From Lamellibrachia satsuma (lineage: Eukaryota > Annelida > Polychaeta > Sabellida > Siboglinidae), in assembly GCA_033239005.1 (NCBI GenBank), contig BSQZ01000036.1:5391501-5455500 (forward strand): a stretch of 64,000 nucleotides of DNA, given 5' to 3'. Position numbers and translations under genes: made by a program. Below, piece by piece: positions 24,247 to 55,959 of the stretch (position 1 is its first letter; every line of letters begins with the position of its first letter). The notes beneath the pieces are model-generated. The model was not told where the DNA came from. It saw only the letters and a program-made list of their open reading frames with translations, and did no database searches.

Positions 24247-24733
24247 GGTGTTGTCGATGGTGAACTGACAAATTCCTGTCTGCAAATACACCGGAAGTTG
24301 CTTTTAGATGGAAAAGCATTAATCAAGTAAAAATCACCTCCGAAGCCAACGTAAAACATCAACGAATCACGAAACGTCAGATTTCAAACAAATCAAACTT
24401 TGATCTCTATCGCCCTATAAATATGAGTTTAATCCGGGAGAGGGCAGCACTATATCGAAATCTTCGGCGAATTTAACGTGCGTTTTTTTCACCACTAAAC
24501 ATTTTGACATCATAATTGTCCTATTTTAGAAGGGAAACTGTATTTTTGTAACATATGTAGTCAACACAAAATATCCTTAAGGAATTTAAAAATCACACCA
24601 TAATTCCGGAAATACCCGAACAGGAATCGAACGATCACGGCCGGCCAGTGAGTGAGACTGAAGACGCGAGTCGAACGATAAACGCCGGCTTGTCACTGGA
24701 GTCGTGTGAGAACTCGCTACGTACGGAGTAAAA
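24247..24733. promoter_or_regulatory. Putative bidirectional promoter, MECR / ACAT2
   Basis: Only 487 bp lie between the MECR start codon and the ACAT2 start codon, transcribed away from each other. No transposon or microsatellite interrupts it. CpG-containing stretches lie near both starts (for example around 24640-24690). No TATA box or specific factor site is called. Confidence 0.6.
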
Positions 24734-41912
<17,179 letters not shown>

Positions 41913-42425
41913 ACCTTTCCCAGTCAAAAGTCAAACATCTATTGTAATCATGTCTCGTTATATCTGGATAAGTCGTATATTTTTATGATTTATTTTGAGG
42001 GACATGAGATGCCGTATGCATCCAATTTACATGAACTATTCTCAGTAAAATGCAACATTTATTATAGCCGTACGTCTCATCATCTCGCTCTATCTGGATA
42101 ATATATCTTATATTTTTAGGATTCATTTTTCGGGACATGTCCATGTCAGTTACATCTATGCAAATACTGTAAGAAGTTTTGTTTGTTCCCAATAATATGA
42201 TGATGTTTGGCGTTAACTACACTTTTGGGCACGAACAGTGTTTTCAGTCAAACGCAACAATATTTATTTATAATCATACTTCTCGTCATATCGCTGTATC
42301 TGTGTAATAAAACATGTATCTTATATATTATTTTTGAGGGACACGTCGGTGTAAATTGTATTCATGCGAATATTATAAAAGGTTTTCATTGTTCCTATGT
42401 TGATATTTGGTATCAAGACACTTAC
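41913..42425 (+). other. ACAT2 3' UTR region with degenerate triplicated segment
   Basis: Three related stretches near 41923-42007, 42047-42140 and 42246-42345 share CAGTCAAA.GCAACAT, TCTCGTCATATC, CTGTATCTG.ATAA, TCTTATAT and GAGGGACA in order. AATAAA at 42306-42311 falls in the third. The short ORF at 42207-42428 is considered non-coding. Confidence 0.55.
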
Positions 42426-43660
42426 TAGGTTATGCACTGGATGCTTTATTCTGAATTGCATTTCCACCATAAATCTTTAGTTGTCCCTTGCTCTGATGAC
42501 TTTTGCACGTCCCTGTTCACGATTATGCTTAATGATTCTGTTTTATTTGCGCCTCTGAGCTCAGGTTCCTGGAGATATAGGTGCCATAGAAGTTAATTAT
42601 TATTAATCTCCTAGTTGTGTTTTGTCGAGTAGCTACAGATGGAATGTAAGCTTTCATTGGAATAATGTGGCCAGCAAACCATCGTCTTGGTATAATGGTA
42701 ACGATACTAACGACTGCTCTGTTTCGGCAGTATGTAGGCAGTATGGTGCTTAGTTTGGTTTCTGAATGTTTTCATCCCTCAAAATAACGTGTTTATGACA
42801 CTGCGTGTCCAGCATTCCATAGGAACAAGAGCTATGCGAGTTTAATTAGCAATATTAAGATTATTGTGAAATGCAGATTCTTTTATCAGCAAGCCAATGT
42901 CTGAAATAGTCTTGAATATGACACAAAGCAATAAATGTAACTTACCAACACAATTGATATTGTTATAGTGTATATGTTGTTGATAATTAATCATTTTACC
43001 TTCTGGGAAATAAGCGAGTATAATTCAATGTCACGTGTTCTCATGTATCCAATGAGAGTGGTGGATGCAGTGGAAAATAGTTACATTTGGAATTGGGTGA
43101 CTGAAGACTTGCCTAGCCTCTACCATGTTCAATATTCGACCCGATATTCTGTGTAATCAGGCAATGTTGTTAACTGTGGATTCCCATAAGAACTTAATCA
43201 TGATAACATTATGCATGTCAAATTATTTGCATACAAGTCCATAACATGTACGCACCACTACAGGAGTTCACACAGCCGGAAACATTTTGAATCACTATTA
43301 TATGTATTGTGTACATCAGTGTTATTGTATTTTATATCTTCAGCACAGACGCTTAATTCATCTTTAAATGGAATGATGTTGAATCACAAAACGTCTGAGA
43401 AACCAGCAGAATAAACAAGTTCGGTTCGTTCGTTAATATAGACAATTTCCAGTTTGTTATATTGCGTCACCCGGACCTGTACGAAACACATTTCACATTC
43501 ACTCATGCACATATTTACACTTCTGAATATTTGTGCGCTGGTAGTTGTTTGCTTTAGTCTGAGTTCGGATCTTTTGTTGGTATTTTACAGGAATTGAACC
43601 TTGTGATATGCCGTTCTCTGTGTAGTTCTTTTTTCACGGAGTTGCGGTTTCTTTGTCTGC
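42426..43660. other. Intergenic, no recognised feature
   Basis: AT-rich unique-looking sequence between the ACAT2 3' end and the satellite. Small ORFs at 42968-43156 and 43211-43414 match no family I recognise and lack coding character. Confidence 0.5.
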
Positions 43661-46600
43661 ATGTTTGGTTAGGTCATATTGCCCTTATCTGATGGGATGA
43701 CAAGGTAGCTGTACTAATAGTATGTACATGTTTGGTTTGGTCACATTGCCCTTATCTGGTGGAATAACAAGCTAGCTGTACTAATAGTATGTACATGTTT
43801 GGTTTGGTCACGTTGCCCTTATTTGGTGGGATAACAAGCTAGCTGTACTAATAGTATGTACATGTTTGGTTTGGTCACGTTGCCCTGATTTGATGGGATA
43901 ACAAGGTAGCTGTACTAATAGTATGTACATGTTTGGTTTGGTCACATTGCCCTGATTTGATGGGATAACAAGGTAGCTGTACTAATAGTAGGTACATGTT
44001 TGGTTTGGTCACATTGCCCTTATCTGGTGGGATAACAAGCTAGCTGTACTAATAGTATGTACATGTTTGGTTTGGTCACATTGCCCTTATCTGGTGGGAT
44101 AACAAGCTAGCTGTACTAATAGTATGTACATGTTTGGTTTGGTCACATTGTCCTTATCTGGTGGGATAACAAGGTAGCTGTACTAATAGTAGGTACATGT
44201 TTGGTTTGGTCACATTGCCCTTATCTGGTGGGATAACACGCCAGCTGTACTAATAGTATGTACATGTTTGGTTTGGTCACATTGCCCTGATTTGATGGGA
44301 TAACAAGGTAGCTGTACTAATAGTATGTACATGTTTGGTTTGGTCACATTGCCCTTATCTGGTGGGATAACAAGGTAGCTGTACTAATAGTATGTACATG
44401 TTTGGTTTGGTCACATTGCCCTGATTTGATGGGATAACAAGGTAGCTGTACTAATAGTATGTACATGTTTGGTTTGGTCACATTGCCCTGATTTGATGGG
44501 ATAACAAGGTAGCTGTACTAATAGTATGTACATGTTTGGTTTGGTCACATTGCCCTGATTTGATGGGATAACAAGGTAGCTGTACTAATAGTATGTACAT
44601 GTTTGGTTTGGTCACATTGCCCTGATTTGATGGGATAACAAGGTAGCTGTACTAATAGTATGTACATGTTTGGTTTGGTCACATTGCCCTTATCTGGTGG
44701 GATAACAAGGTAGCTGTACTAATAGTATGTACATGTTTGGTTTGGTCACATTGCCCTGATTTGATGGAATAACAAGGTAGCTGTACTAATAGTATGTACA
44801 TGTTTGGTTTGGTCACATTGCCCTGATTTGATGGGATAACAAGGTAGCTGTACTAATAGTATGTACATGTTTGGTTTGGTCACATTGCCCTGATTTGATG
44901 GGATAACAAGGTAGCTGTACTAATAGTATGTACATGTTTGGTTTGGTCACATTGCCCTGATTTGATGGGATAACAAGGTAGCTGTACTAATAGTATGTAC
45001 ATGTTTGGTTTGGTCACATTGCCCTTATCTGGTGGGATAACACGCCAGCTGTACTAATAGTATGTACATGTTTGGTTTGGTCACATTGCCCTGATTTGAT
45101 GGGATAACAAGGTAGCTGTACTAATAGTATGTACATGTTTGGTTTGGTCACATTGCCCTTATCTGGTGGGATAACAAGGTAGCTGTACTAATAGTATGTA
45201 CATGTTTGGTTTGGTCACATTGCCCTGATTTGATGGGATAACAAGGTAGCTGTACTAATAGTATGTACATGTTTGGTTTGGTCACATTGCCCTGATTTGA
45301 TGGGATAACAAGGTAGCTGTATTAATAGTATGTACATGTTTGGTTTGGTCACATTGCCCTTATCTGGTGGGATAACACGCCAGCTGTACTAATAGTATGT
45401 ACATGTTTGGTTTGGTCACATTGCCCTGATTTGATGGGATAACAAGGTAGCTGTACTAATAGTATGTACATGTTTGGTTTGGTCACATTGCCCTTATCTG
45501 GTGGGATAACAAGGTAGCTGTACTAATAGTATGTACATGTTTGGTTTGGTCACATTGCCCTGATTTGATGGGATAACAAGGTAGCTGTACTGATAGTATG
45601 TGCATGTTTGGTTTGGTCACATTGCCCTTATCTGGTGGGATAACACGCCAGCTGTACTAATCGTATGTACATGTTTGGTTTGGTCACACTGCCCTGATTT
45701 GATGGAATAACAAGGTAGCTGTACTAATAGTATGTACATGTTTGGTTTGGTCACATTGCCCTGATTTGATGGGATAACAAGGTAGCTGTACTAATAGTAT
45801 GTACATGTTTGGTTTGGTCACATTGCACTGATTTGATGGGATAACAAGGTAGCTGTACTAATAGTATGTACATGTTTGGTTTGGTCACATTGCCCTGATT
45901 TGATGGGATAACAAGGTAGCTGTACTAATAGTATGTGCATGTTTGGTTTGGTCACATTGCCCTTATCTGGTGGGATAACACGCCAGCTGTACTAATCGTA
46001 TGTACATGTTTGGTTTTGTCACATTGCCCTGATTTGATGGGATAACACGCCAGCTGTACTAATAGTATGTACATGTTTGGTTTGGTCACATTGTCCTTAT
46101 CTGGTGGGATAACAAGGTAGCTGTACTAATAGTAGGTACATGTTTGGTTTGGTCACATTGCCCTTATCTGGTGGGATAACACGCCAGCTGTACTAATAGT
46201 ATGTACATGTTTGGTTTGGTCACATTGCCCTGATTTGATGGGATAACAAGGTAGCTGTACTAATAGTATGTACATGTTTGGTTTGGTCACATTGCCCTTA
46301 TCTGGTGGGATAACAAGGTAGCTGTACTAATAGTATGTACATGTTTGGTTTGGTCACATTGCCCTGATTTGATGGGATAACAAGGTAGCTGTACTAATAG
46401 TATGTACATGTTTGGTTTGGTCACATTGCCCTGATTTGATGGGATAACAAGGTAGCTGTATTAATAGTATGTACATGTTTGGTTTGGTCACATTGCCCTT
46501 ATCTGGTGGGATAACACGCCAGCTGTACTAATAGTATGTACATGTTTGGTTTGGTCACATTGCCCTGATTTGATGGGATAACAAGGTAGCTGTACTAATA

Positions 46601-49600
46601 GTATGTACATGTTTGGTTTGGTCACATTGCCCTTATCTGGTGGGATAACAAGGTAGCTGTACTAATAGTATGTACATGTTTGGTTTGGTCACATTGCCCT
46701 GATTTGATGGGATAACAAGGTAGCTGTACTAATAGTATGTACATGTTTGGTTTGGTCACATTGCCCTGATTTGCTGGGATAACAAGGTAGCTGTACTAAT
46801 AGTATGTACATGTTTGGTTTGGTCACATTGCCCTGATTTGATGGGATAACAAGGTAGCTGTACTAATAGTATGTACATGTTTGGTTTGGTCACATTGCCC
46901 TGATTTGATGGGATAACAAGGTAGCTGTACTAATAGTATGTACATGTTTGGTTTGGTCACATTGCCCTGATTTGATGGGATAACACGGTAGCTGTACTAA
47001 TAGTATGTACATGTTTGGTTTGGTCACATTGCCCTGATTTGATGGAATAACAAGGTAGCTGTACTAATAGTATGTACATGTTTGGTTTGGTCACATTGCC
47101 CTTATCTGGTGGGATAACACGCCAGCTGTACTAATAGTATGTACATGTTTAGTTTGGTCACATTGCCCTGATTTGATGGGATAACAAGGTAGCTGTACTA
47201 ATAGTATGTGCATGTTTGGTTTGGTCACATTGCCCTTATCTGGTGGGATAACACGCCAGCTGTACTAATAGTATGTACATGTTTGGTTTGGTCACATTGC
47301 CCTTATCTGGTGGGATAACACGCCAGCTGTACTAATAGTATGTACATGTTTGGTTTGGTCACATTGCCCTGATTTGATGGGATAACAAGGTAGCTGTACT
47401 AATAGTATGTACATGTTTGGTTTGGTCACATTGCCCTTATCTGGTGGGATAACAAGGTAGCTGTACTAATAGTATGTACATGTTTGGTTTGGTCACATTG
47501 CCCTGATTTGATGGGATAACAAGGTAGCTGTACTAATAGTATGTACATGTTTGGTTTGGTCACATTGCCCTGATTTGATGGGATAACAAGGTAGCTGTAC
47601 TAATAGTATGTACATGTTTGGTTTGGTCACATTGCCCTTATCTGGTGGGATAACACGCCAGCTGTACTAATAGTATGTACATGTTTGGTTTGGTCACATT
47701 GCCCTGATTTGATGGGATAACAAGGTAGCTGTACTAATAGTATGTACATGTTTGGTTTGGTCACATTGCCCTGATTTGATGGGATAACAAGGTAGCTGTA
47801 CTAATAGTATGTACATGTTTGGTTTGGTCACATTGCCCTGATTTGATGGGATAACAAGGTAGCTGTACTGATAGTATGTGCATGTTTGGTTTGGTCACAT
47901 TGCCCTTATCTGGTGGGATAACACGCCAGCTGTACTAATCGTATGTACATGTTTGGTTTGGTCACACTGCCCTGATTTGATGGAATAACAAGGTAGCTGT
48001 ACTAATAGTATGTACATGTTTGGTTTGGTCACATTGCCCTGATTTGATGGGATAACAAGGTAGCTGTACTAATAGTATGTACATGTTTGGTTTGGTCACA
48101 TTGCACTGATTTGATGGGATAACAAGGTAGCTGTACTAATAGTATGTACATGTTTGGTTTGGTCACATTGCCCTGATTTGATGGGATAACAAGGTAGCTG
48201 TACTAATAGTATGTGCATGTTTGGTTTGGTCACATTGCCCTTATCTGGTGGGATAACACGCCAGCTGTACTAATCGTATGTACATGTTTGGTTTTGTCAC
48301 ATTGCCCTGATTTGATGGGATAACACGCCAGCTGTACTAATAGTATGTACATGTTTGGTTTGGTCACATTGCCCTGATTTGATGGGATAACAAGGTAGCT
48401 GTACTAATAGTATGTACATGTTTGGTTTGGTCACATTGCCCTTATCTGGTGGGATAACACGCCAGCTGTACTAATAGTATGTACATGTTTGGTTTGGTCA
48501 CATTGCCCTGATTTGATGGGATAACACGCCAGCTGTACTAATAGTATGTACATGTTTGGTTTGGTCACATTGCCCTGATTTGATGGGATAACAAGGTAGC
48601 TGTACTAATAGTATGTACATGTTTGGTTTGGTCACATTGCCCTGATTTGATGGGATAACACGCCAGCTGTACTAATAGTATGTACATGTTTGGTTTGGTC
48701 ACATTGCCCTGATTTGATGGGATAACAAGGTAGCTGTACTAATAGTATGTACATGTTTGGTTTGGTCACACTGCCCTGATTTGATGGAATAACAAGGTAG
48801 CTGTACTAATAGTATGTACATGTTTGGTTTGGTCACATTGCCCTGATTTGATGGGATAACAAGGTAGCTGTACTAATAGTATGTACATGTTTGGTTTGGT
48901 CACATTGCCCTGATTTGATGGGATAACACGCCAGCTGTACTAATAGTATGTACATGTTTGGTTTGGTCACATTGCCCTGATTTGATGGGATAACAATGTA
49001 GCTGTACTAATAGTATGTACATGTTTGGTTTGGTCACATTGCCCTGATGTGATGGAATAACAAGGTAGCTGTACTAATAGTATGTACATGTTTGGTTTGG
49101 TCACATTGCCCTGATTTGATGGGATAACACGCCAGCTGTACTAATAGTATGTACATGTTTGGTTTGGTCACATTGCCCTGATTTGATGGGATAACAAGGT
49201 AGCTGTACTAATAGTATGTACATGTTTGGTTTGGTCACATTGCCCTGATTTGATGGGATAACACGCCAGCTGTACTAATAGTATGTACATGTTTGGTTTG
49301 GTCACACTGCCCTGATTTGATGGAATAACAAGGTAGCTGTACTAATAGTATGTACATGTTTGGTTTGGTCACACTGCCCTGATTTGATGGAATAACAAGG
49401 TAGCTGTACTAATAGTATGTACATGTTTGGTTTGGTCACATTGCCCTGATTTGATGGGATAACAAGGTAGCTGTACTAATAGTATGTACATGTTTGGTTT
49501 GGTCACATTGCCCTGATTTGATGGGATAACAAGGTAGCTGTACTAATAGTATGTACATGTTTGGTTTGGTCACATTGCCCTTATCTGGTGGGATAACACG

Positions 49601-49759
49601 CCAGCTGTACTAATAGTATGTACATGTTTGGTTTGGTCACATTGCCCTGATTTGATGGGATAACAAGGTAGCTGTACTAATAGTATGTACATGTTTGGTT
49701 TGGTCACATTGCCCTGATTTGATGGGATAACAAGGTAGCTGTACTAATAGTATGTACAT
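43661..49759. repeat. 67-bp satellite array, 91 units, with higher-order structure
   Basis: Unit consensus, in pieces: TATGTACATGTTTGGTTTGG, TCACATTGCCCTGATTTGAT, GGGATAACAAGGTAGCTGTA, CTAATAG. The first TATGTACATG is at 43721 and the last TATGTACAT at 49751, exactly 90 x 67 bp apart, so there is no net indel. Two main variants alternate: CTGATTTGATGGGATAACAAGGTAGC and CTTATCTGGTGGGATAACACGCCAGC (shown here only by these diagnostic parts). Rare marks recur at offsets of 17 units (GTATTAATAG at about 45321 and 46460), 34 units (ACTGATAG at 45591 and 47869; GGTTTTGTC at 46012 and 48290) and 29 units (AGTAGGTAC at about 44192 and 46135). All frames contain stops; not coding. Confidence 0.98.
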
Positions 49760-49833
49760 ATTGTTACTACTACATGATTGTGACGGCAGACTGAGTGTTG
49801 GCAGAATTATAATAAGACATTTAAGAAAATTAC

Positions 49834-50212
49834 TTAGAATGACATCTAAGACCATGACAATTCCGGCTACTGTTTCTGCTGAAAGTGGCCAGTTAACGTA
49901 GAACAGACGATACATTGCAGCATAGACGATGGCTAGATCGATGCTGTACGTATTTCGGTAATTGCTATGTGTCTGCGATGGATCACCGGAGTGGAGAGAC
50001 AGACCAAATCGGGTGGAGGTGTTTGGCGCCGCCGCCAGCCAAGGCACGGAAGAGCTGCTGCGAGAGAGGCTGCTTTGGATACCTGTATGAGAATGGGGTT
50101 GATGACCCTTGGAGTAGGGAGATGGTGAAGATGCTGTGCGGCGGAGGTCCATTGGACAGACTGCTATGTGGCGATGTGGGGAGTTGTGGCATATTCCTAA
50201 ACATTGGGCCAT
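49834..50212 (-). CDS. Possible exon of an unrecognised membrane protein
   Basis: An ORF from ATG 50212 to a candidate donor at 49833 encodes a Ser/Pro/His-rich segment followed by YSIDLAIVYAAMYRLFYVNW and PLSAETVAGIVMVLDVIL, which looks like two hydrophobic helices. The region is GC-richer than its surroundings. An alternative overlapping minus-frame ORF (50345-49983) is also open, and no homologue is recognised, so this may not be a gene. If real, its next exon would have to lie across or left of the satellite. Confidence 0.22.
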
Positions 50213-50679
50213 GGGTATGATTTTGCCTATTCATAAAAATAAGGATCCTGGAGGATTCGCATTTACATTTTATAGGTGTCAACATTAGCGGTTTCGGGCG
50301 GGGAATACCGCTTCCCCGTTTTTTGACGAAATGACCCGCTTTCATGATTCATAATTGTTAATTTTAACGGTGAAATCTATCTATTTGTTGCAAGCGAGGC
50401 CGTTCGAGGCAAGTGTTATTTCTAGTCTTTCTCGCGTATGCGTGCATTGTGAACGACAAGCGACAAATAAAATTGGATGCGTGGAGAAGGATGCTTACAG
50501 CTTTTTCCATGGAAATTTTCCCGCTTTTCCATATGCGGAAATCGACACCTATACCTTTACACCAGTCGCTGCAAGTTTAGCAAGTATAAATCCTGGTATT
50601 TAGCTGGCGCATGGTCTTAGACTCTGATGGCAAACGTTCTTCGCTACACCCAATCTACAGAAATGTCTCGATGTATGAA

Positions 50680-50723
50680 ATATGGTTAGAACATCGGACT
50701 CTCAATCGAGCGAACCGGGGCAC
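50680..50723 (+). mobile_element. tRNA-derived SINE head fragment
   Basis: TGGTTAGAACATCGGACTCT followed by CAATCGAG matches the SINE heads at 3254 (minus) and 16510. The body is missing; CR1 sequence follows. Confidence 0.45.
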
Positions 50724-50726
50724 TAA

Positions 50727-51420
50727 TCATCTTGTTACAGCTTCGAAGCTTCGGCAAGAATAATCTGCACGAAGTAATTGCAGCGTGGCTGAAGTCGAGA
50801 TGGAACGAACAGAGGTGTAGTTTACTGTAGTGTTTTGAGCGGTATCGGCTCCCTCTTTTAATGACAAGTTGAACACTCTTGGTATACTGGTTTGTTCCAC
50901 TGTTTCCATTAGTTTTGGAGGAATTTCATCCACTCCATGTGTTTTTTTATCCTTCATTGCCTTTATTTATTTACCATTTCTGGAGTTACAATTAACTGAC
51001 ATAAATAGTCAGATTTAGCCACCTGAAATTTAGCATCTGAAACTGGTAATGAACTAATATCCTTTCTGGTAAACACTGAACTGAAGTAACCATTTAGGTC
51101 TTCCGCCATTAAAAAAACCTTGATATTCTATTTCCAGCACTGTCTTCTAGAGGTCCGACCGTATCTCGTACGTTTCGTTTACTCCTGACATATGCATAAA
51201 AACTATAGCTACCCTTGCCCGAACCCATAATGTGTTCTACCCTCTCAGTTATCGCCTCTATTTTGGCCCCAGGCAAGCAAACTATAACGTTATCTCCCTT
51301 ATTTAAGACTCTGTCGGTCTTCCTATATATCGAGTCTCTATCAATACCTCAGAATAGCTCTTCCTTTGGATCCGTTCCATCACATTCTGTCCTGCATGAT
51401 CAGTTTACTAGGATCTACGA
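50727..51420 (-). mobile_element. CR1 LINE copy C, ORF1 joined to ORF2 by internal deletion
   Basis: From 51420 downward the minus strand encodes ORF1 esterase pieces (KTDRVLNKGDNVIVCLPGAK, then EAITERVEHIMGSGKG), followed without gap at about 51205 by ORF2 YSFYAYVRSKRN, then VPVSDAKF-like, LIVTPEMV and KDKKTHGVDEIPPKLMETVE. The endonuclease and the ORF1 C-terminus are absent. Frameshifts and stops make it non-functional. Confidence 0.75.
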
Positions 51421-51454
51421 TGCCCGAGGGCGGCAGTTGCAGCAAACACTGTGC

Positions 51455-52440
51455 AAATATCCGATGTGGTGAAATTAAAGAATTAAAGAAAACGATTTTG
51501 ACTATTTCGTGGATTGATATGATCAGTTGTCTAACGTTGATACAATGTCTGCAAAAGAGAACGAGGCTTGTCGTTACACGGACACGTATGTGTATTGACC
51601 GATACACGACTCGATCCTATTTTGGTGAATTGATGTGAGGGAGATGGAATAAACATTGATTTTTTTAGTTTACAAGATGGCTCTTCGAAAGAGAATATGA
51701 AAGGGAGGAGTCTCCTGACCCTATTTATATATAATATCACATACTATGTTTATCATACGCTTATAAACTTAGTATGCAAAAAATACGTTAACTAGGAGGT
51801 ATGTAGGGTAAATTTGGGTTGTATCGCCTTGGGCATAATATAAGTTAGGCACGATATCAGCTAGGCACGATATCAGCTAGGCATGATATAAGTTAGGCAC
51901 GATATCACCCAAACTTTATTCGTACAGACAGATGTTCCCGTTGAATTCCTTCTGTCTCACACACAAACATACGCACATGCACACGAAGACACACACGCAC
52001 ACATGCACACGAACACACACACGCACACGTGGCGGCAGCCTATGATGATCACAAAATATGTCCAACTCGACAAACAATTAAGCATTAAAATAAAAAAATA
52101 CAATGATAATGTTGGCGTTGTATCGCGAACATTCGGATTGTATCGCGCATTTTAACGACACTCGATCCTAAATGTTGCAATGTTAGATCGGGGTGAAGTT
52201 TTACCACAGAATAGACGCGGTCCATATAAATCGATTTCGAAACGAAAAAGTAGGGTTGATGTCCAAATTTAAGAGCTATACATTTTTTACAGACGTGTCT
52301 TTTTACAAAAATTGTCCTAACTGTTTTTCAGCTTTGCAGAGTTCACCAGATTTCATTGGAATAATAATCTGGTAATTCTATGTCATACAGCATTAACAAT
52401 ACTGAGATTAACGTTGAAATTGTTCAGCTGTAGCAAAAAA
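51455..52440 (+). repeat. ~1 kb unclassified dispersed repeat R, copy 1
   Basis: Homologous over its whole length to 61262-62395. Shared blocks: ATCCGATGTGGTGAAATTAA, TGATCAGTTGTCTAAC, GGAGTCTCCTGACC, a CA-rich microsatellite, GTTGTATCGCGCATTT, GACGCGGTCCATATAAATCG and TTTCAGCTTTGCA. No terminal inverted repeats or coding capacity seen. Abuts the 5' side of CR1 copy C. Confidence 0.8.
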
Positions 52441-52931
52441 AAATTGCACACGTACAACCAAAGGGGGTACTACCCGATGGACGAGTCGACCTTTTTTCAA
52501 ACCTTGCCCGCACGCCCCAAATGTGCATCATAATATAAAAATACACAATTAAATTGTGTTTGGCTGAAAAGAAATCACAGTTGATCAGGCACAAGAAAAC
52601 ATACCGCAGAGTTGCCAAGGTGTGTCGAGAAACATGCGTGAGATCTTGGGCGGATGGAAACACTGAAAAGGATGTCCACTTTCCAAATAGGACACCAGGT
52701 AGAAGCACTGTAGTCAGTCACGGGAAAGCATCTATAAATTGATGAATCTTTCATTATGCATGCTCAAGCGGTTTATTTAAACACGAAACGAAATATAATA
52801 ATCTCATATTAGGACTTAACTTGTCATCGCTTTTGGACGGGCGGTCTTTACTAATTTCTAAATGAAAAGTGCTATGGTAGGCATTGTATTGTATTGTATG
52901 CCCATGAAGGCTTTTAGGCTTCCACGTAATT

Positions 52932-52936
<5 letters not shown>
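52441..52936. other. Intergenic, no recognised feature
   Basis: Follows repeat R. The ORF at 52554-52742 has no family resemblance I can recognise. Confidence 0.45.

Positions 52937-52979
<43 letters not shown>
52937..52979. repeat. (TA)n microsatellite
   Basis: Pure TA tract. Confidence 0.95.
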
Positions 52980-52980
<1 letters not shown>

Positions 52981-53195
52981 TACTTTGTATACTCTAGCAG
53001 AGAGACGTGGGGCTGTCGGTCGATAAGCATGTGTGAACCCACGAGTGGCGTTTATGCGCGACGTTACCGACGATGATAGAATAATCTCGGGATCCCCTGC
53101 ACGCTCTGCCCTACCAGCGCGTGGAAATAATAACTATGAACACGTGCATGGAAATAAACTTATTTGTATTAATGATTCATTGAAACGGCTAATAT

Positions 53196-55077
<1,882 letters not shown>

Positions 55078-55107
55078 GTCACATTGCAGTGACCTGGTGG
55101 GATAACA
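55078..55107 (+). repeat. Solitary diverged copy of the 67-bp satellite core
   Basis: GTCACATTGC and CTGGTGGGATAACAA occur in the same order and spacing as in the satellite unit (variant B), 5.3 kb beyond the array end. The flanks do not match well, so only about 30 bp are retained. Confidence 0.6.
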
Positions 55108-55959
55108 AACTGCAACAATAATCACCTTTTGAATGAAACTCCAATGGCATTTATGTGGAGACGCTACCGCTTCTATTTTTGAGCATGCGGTAGGCCGAAC
55201 TGAGCACGTGATAATTTCCTCCAATACGGAACACCCCGCAGTCGGCCTGGCCTCTCTTTCAATTTTCCGCCGAAGGTAACATTTTCGCTCCGTGTTTTGA
55301 AAATGAAAATTGTTTTCACACAAAAAATAACCTTACGAGGTTCATTTTGAGACGACACGGTTAGTCAATGTGTTTGACCCAATCCTACTGGTTTTATTTC
55401 ACTCGTTTATTGCTTAATTTCACTTGCAATCGCAGTGATGGGAAGGGTGAGAATAGGGATCAGTCAATCCTTTGTTCGCAGGCTAAAAAAATTACTGTTC
55501 TGCAGCGTTCAATCAATCTCGATTTAAACCAGGAGCGATTCGAAGCTACTTTTGTGGCTAGTGGCGGGTTGAACACGCTTAGCTAACCCGGGGAGGGTTG
55601 GCGAAATATTCACTTAAATTAACATTTTCTTAAGGTAGAAAATAGGGTACATCCACTTGGTACACGTACGTTCCCTGTTCCATCATGTATTAGTAGACAT
55701 ATTCAGCGATGTCCTAACTATATGAGTATCTATGATATTTCCCTTTATCTTACCCCTCCTCAACTCAACCTACCCGGGTACGGGGTAGGTTGGCGCACCC
55801 CAGGGGCACGCTGGCGCTTCCCATTAAATACATCAAAATTATTTACAAACAATCATTTAATTCTACACAAGACACTTGACAGAGCAGGCGTGGGCTATGA
55901 AACACCAGAATCACAGTTGTGGTATATATAATACCGATCACCATCAGTGTGTTCTTCGT
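55108..55959. other. Intergenic, no recognised feature
   Basis: Contains CCCGGG-centred GC-rich spots near 55588 and 55774 (GGTTGGCG repeated in both). No coding family recognised. Confidence 0.4.

Noticed and set aside
23309..24330. Plus-strand ORFs opposite MECR
   Set aside because: Antisense shadows of a well-supported enzyme gene.
42660..42730. tRNA-like phrase TTGGTATAATGGTAACGATA
   Set aside because: No matching T-arm (GTTCGAATCC-like) or acceptor stem nearby.
43661..49759. CRISPR-like interpretation of the regular array
   Set aside because: The whole 67-bp period is conserved with no unique spacers, and the context is an animal genome.
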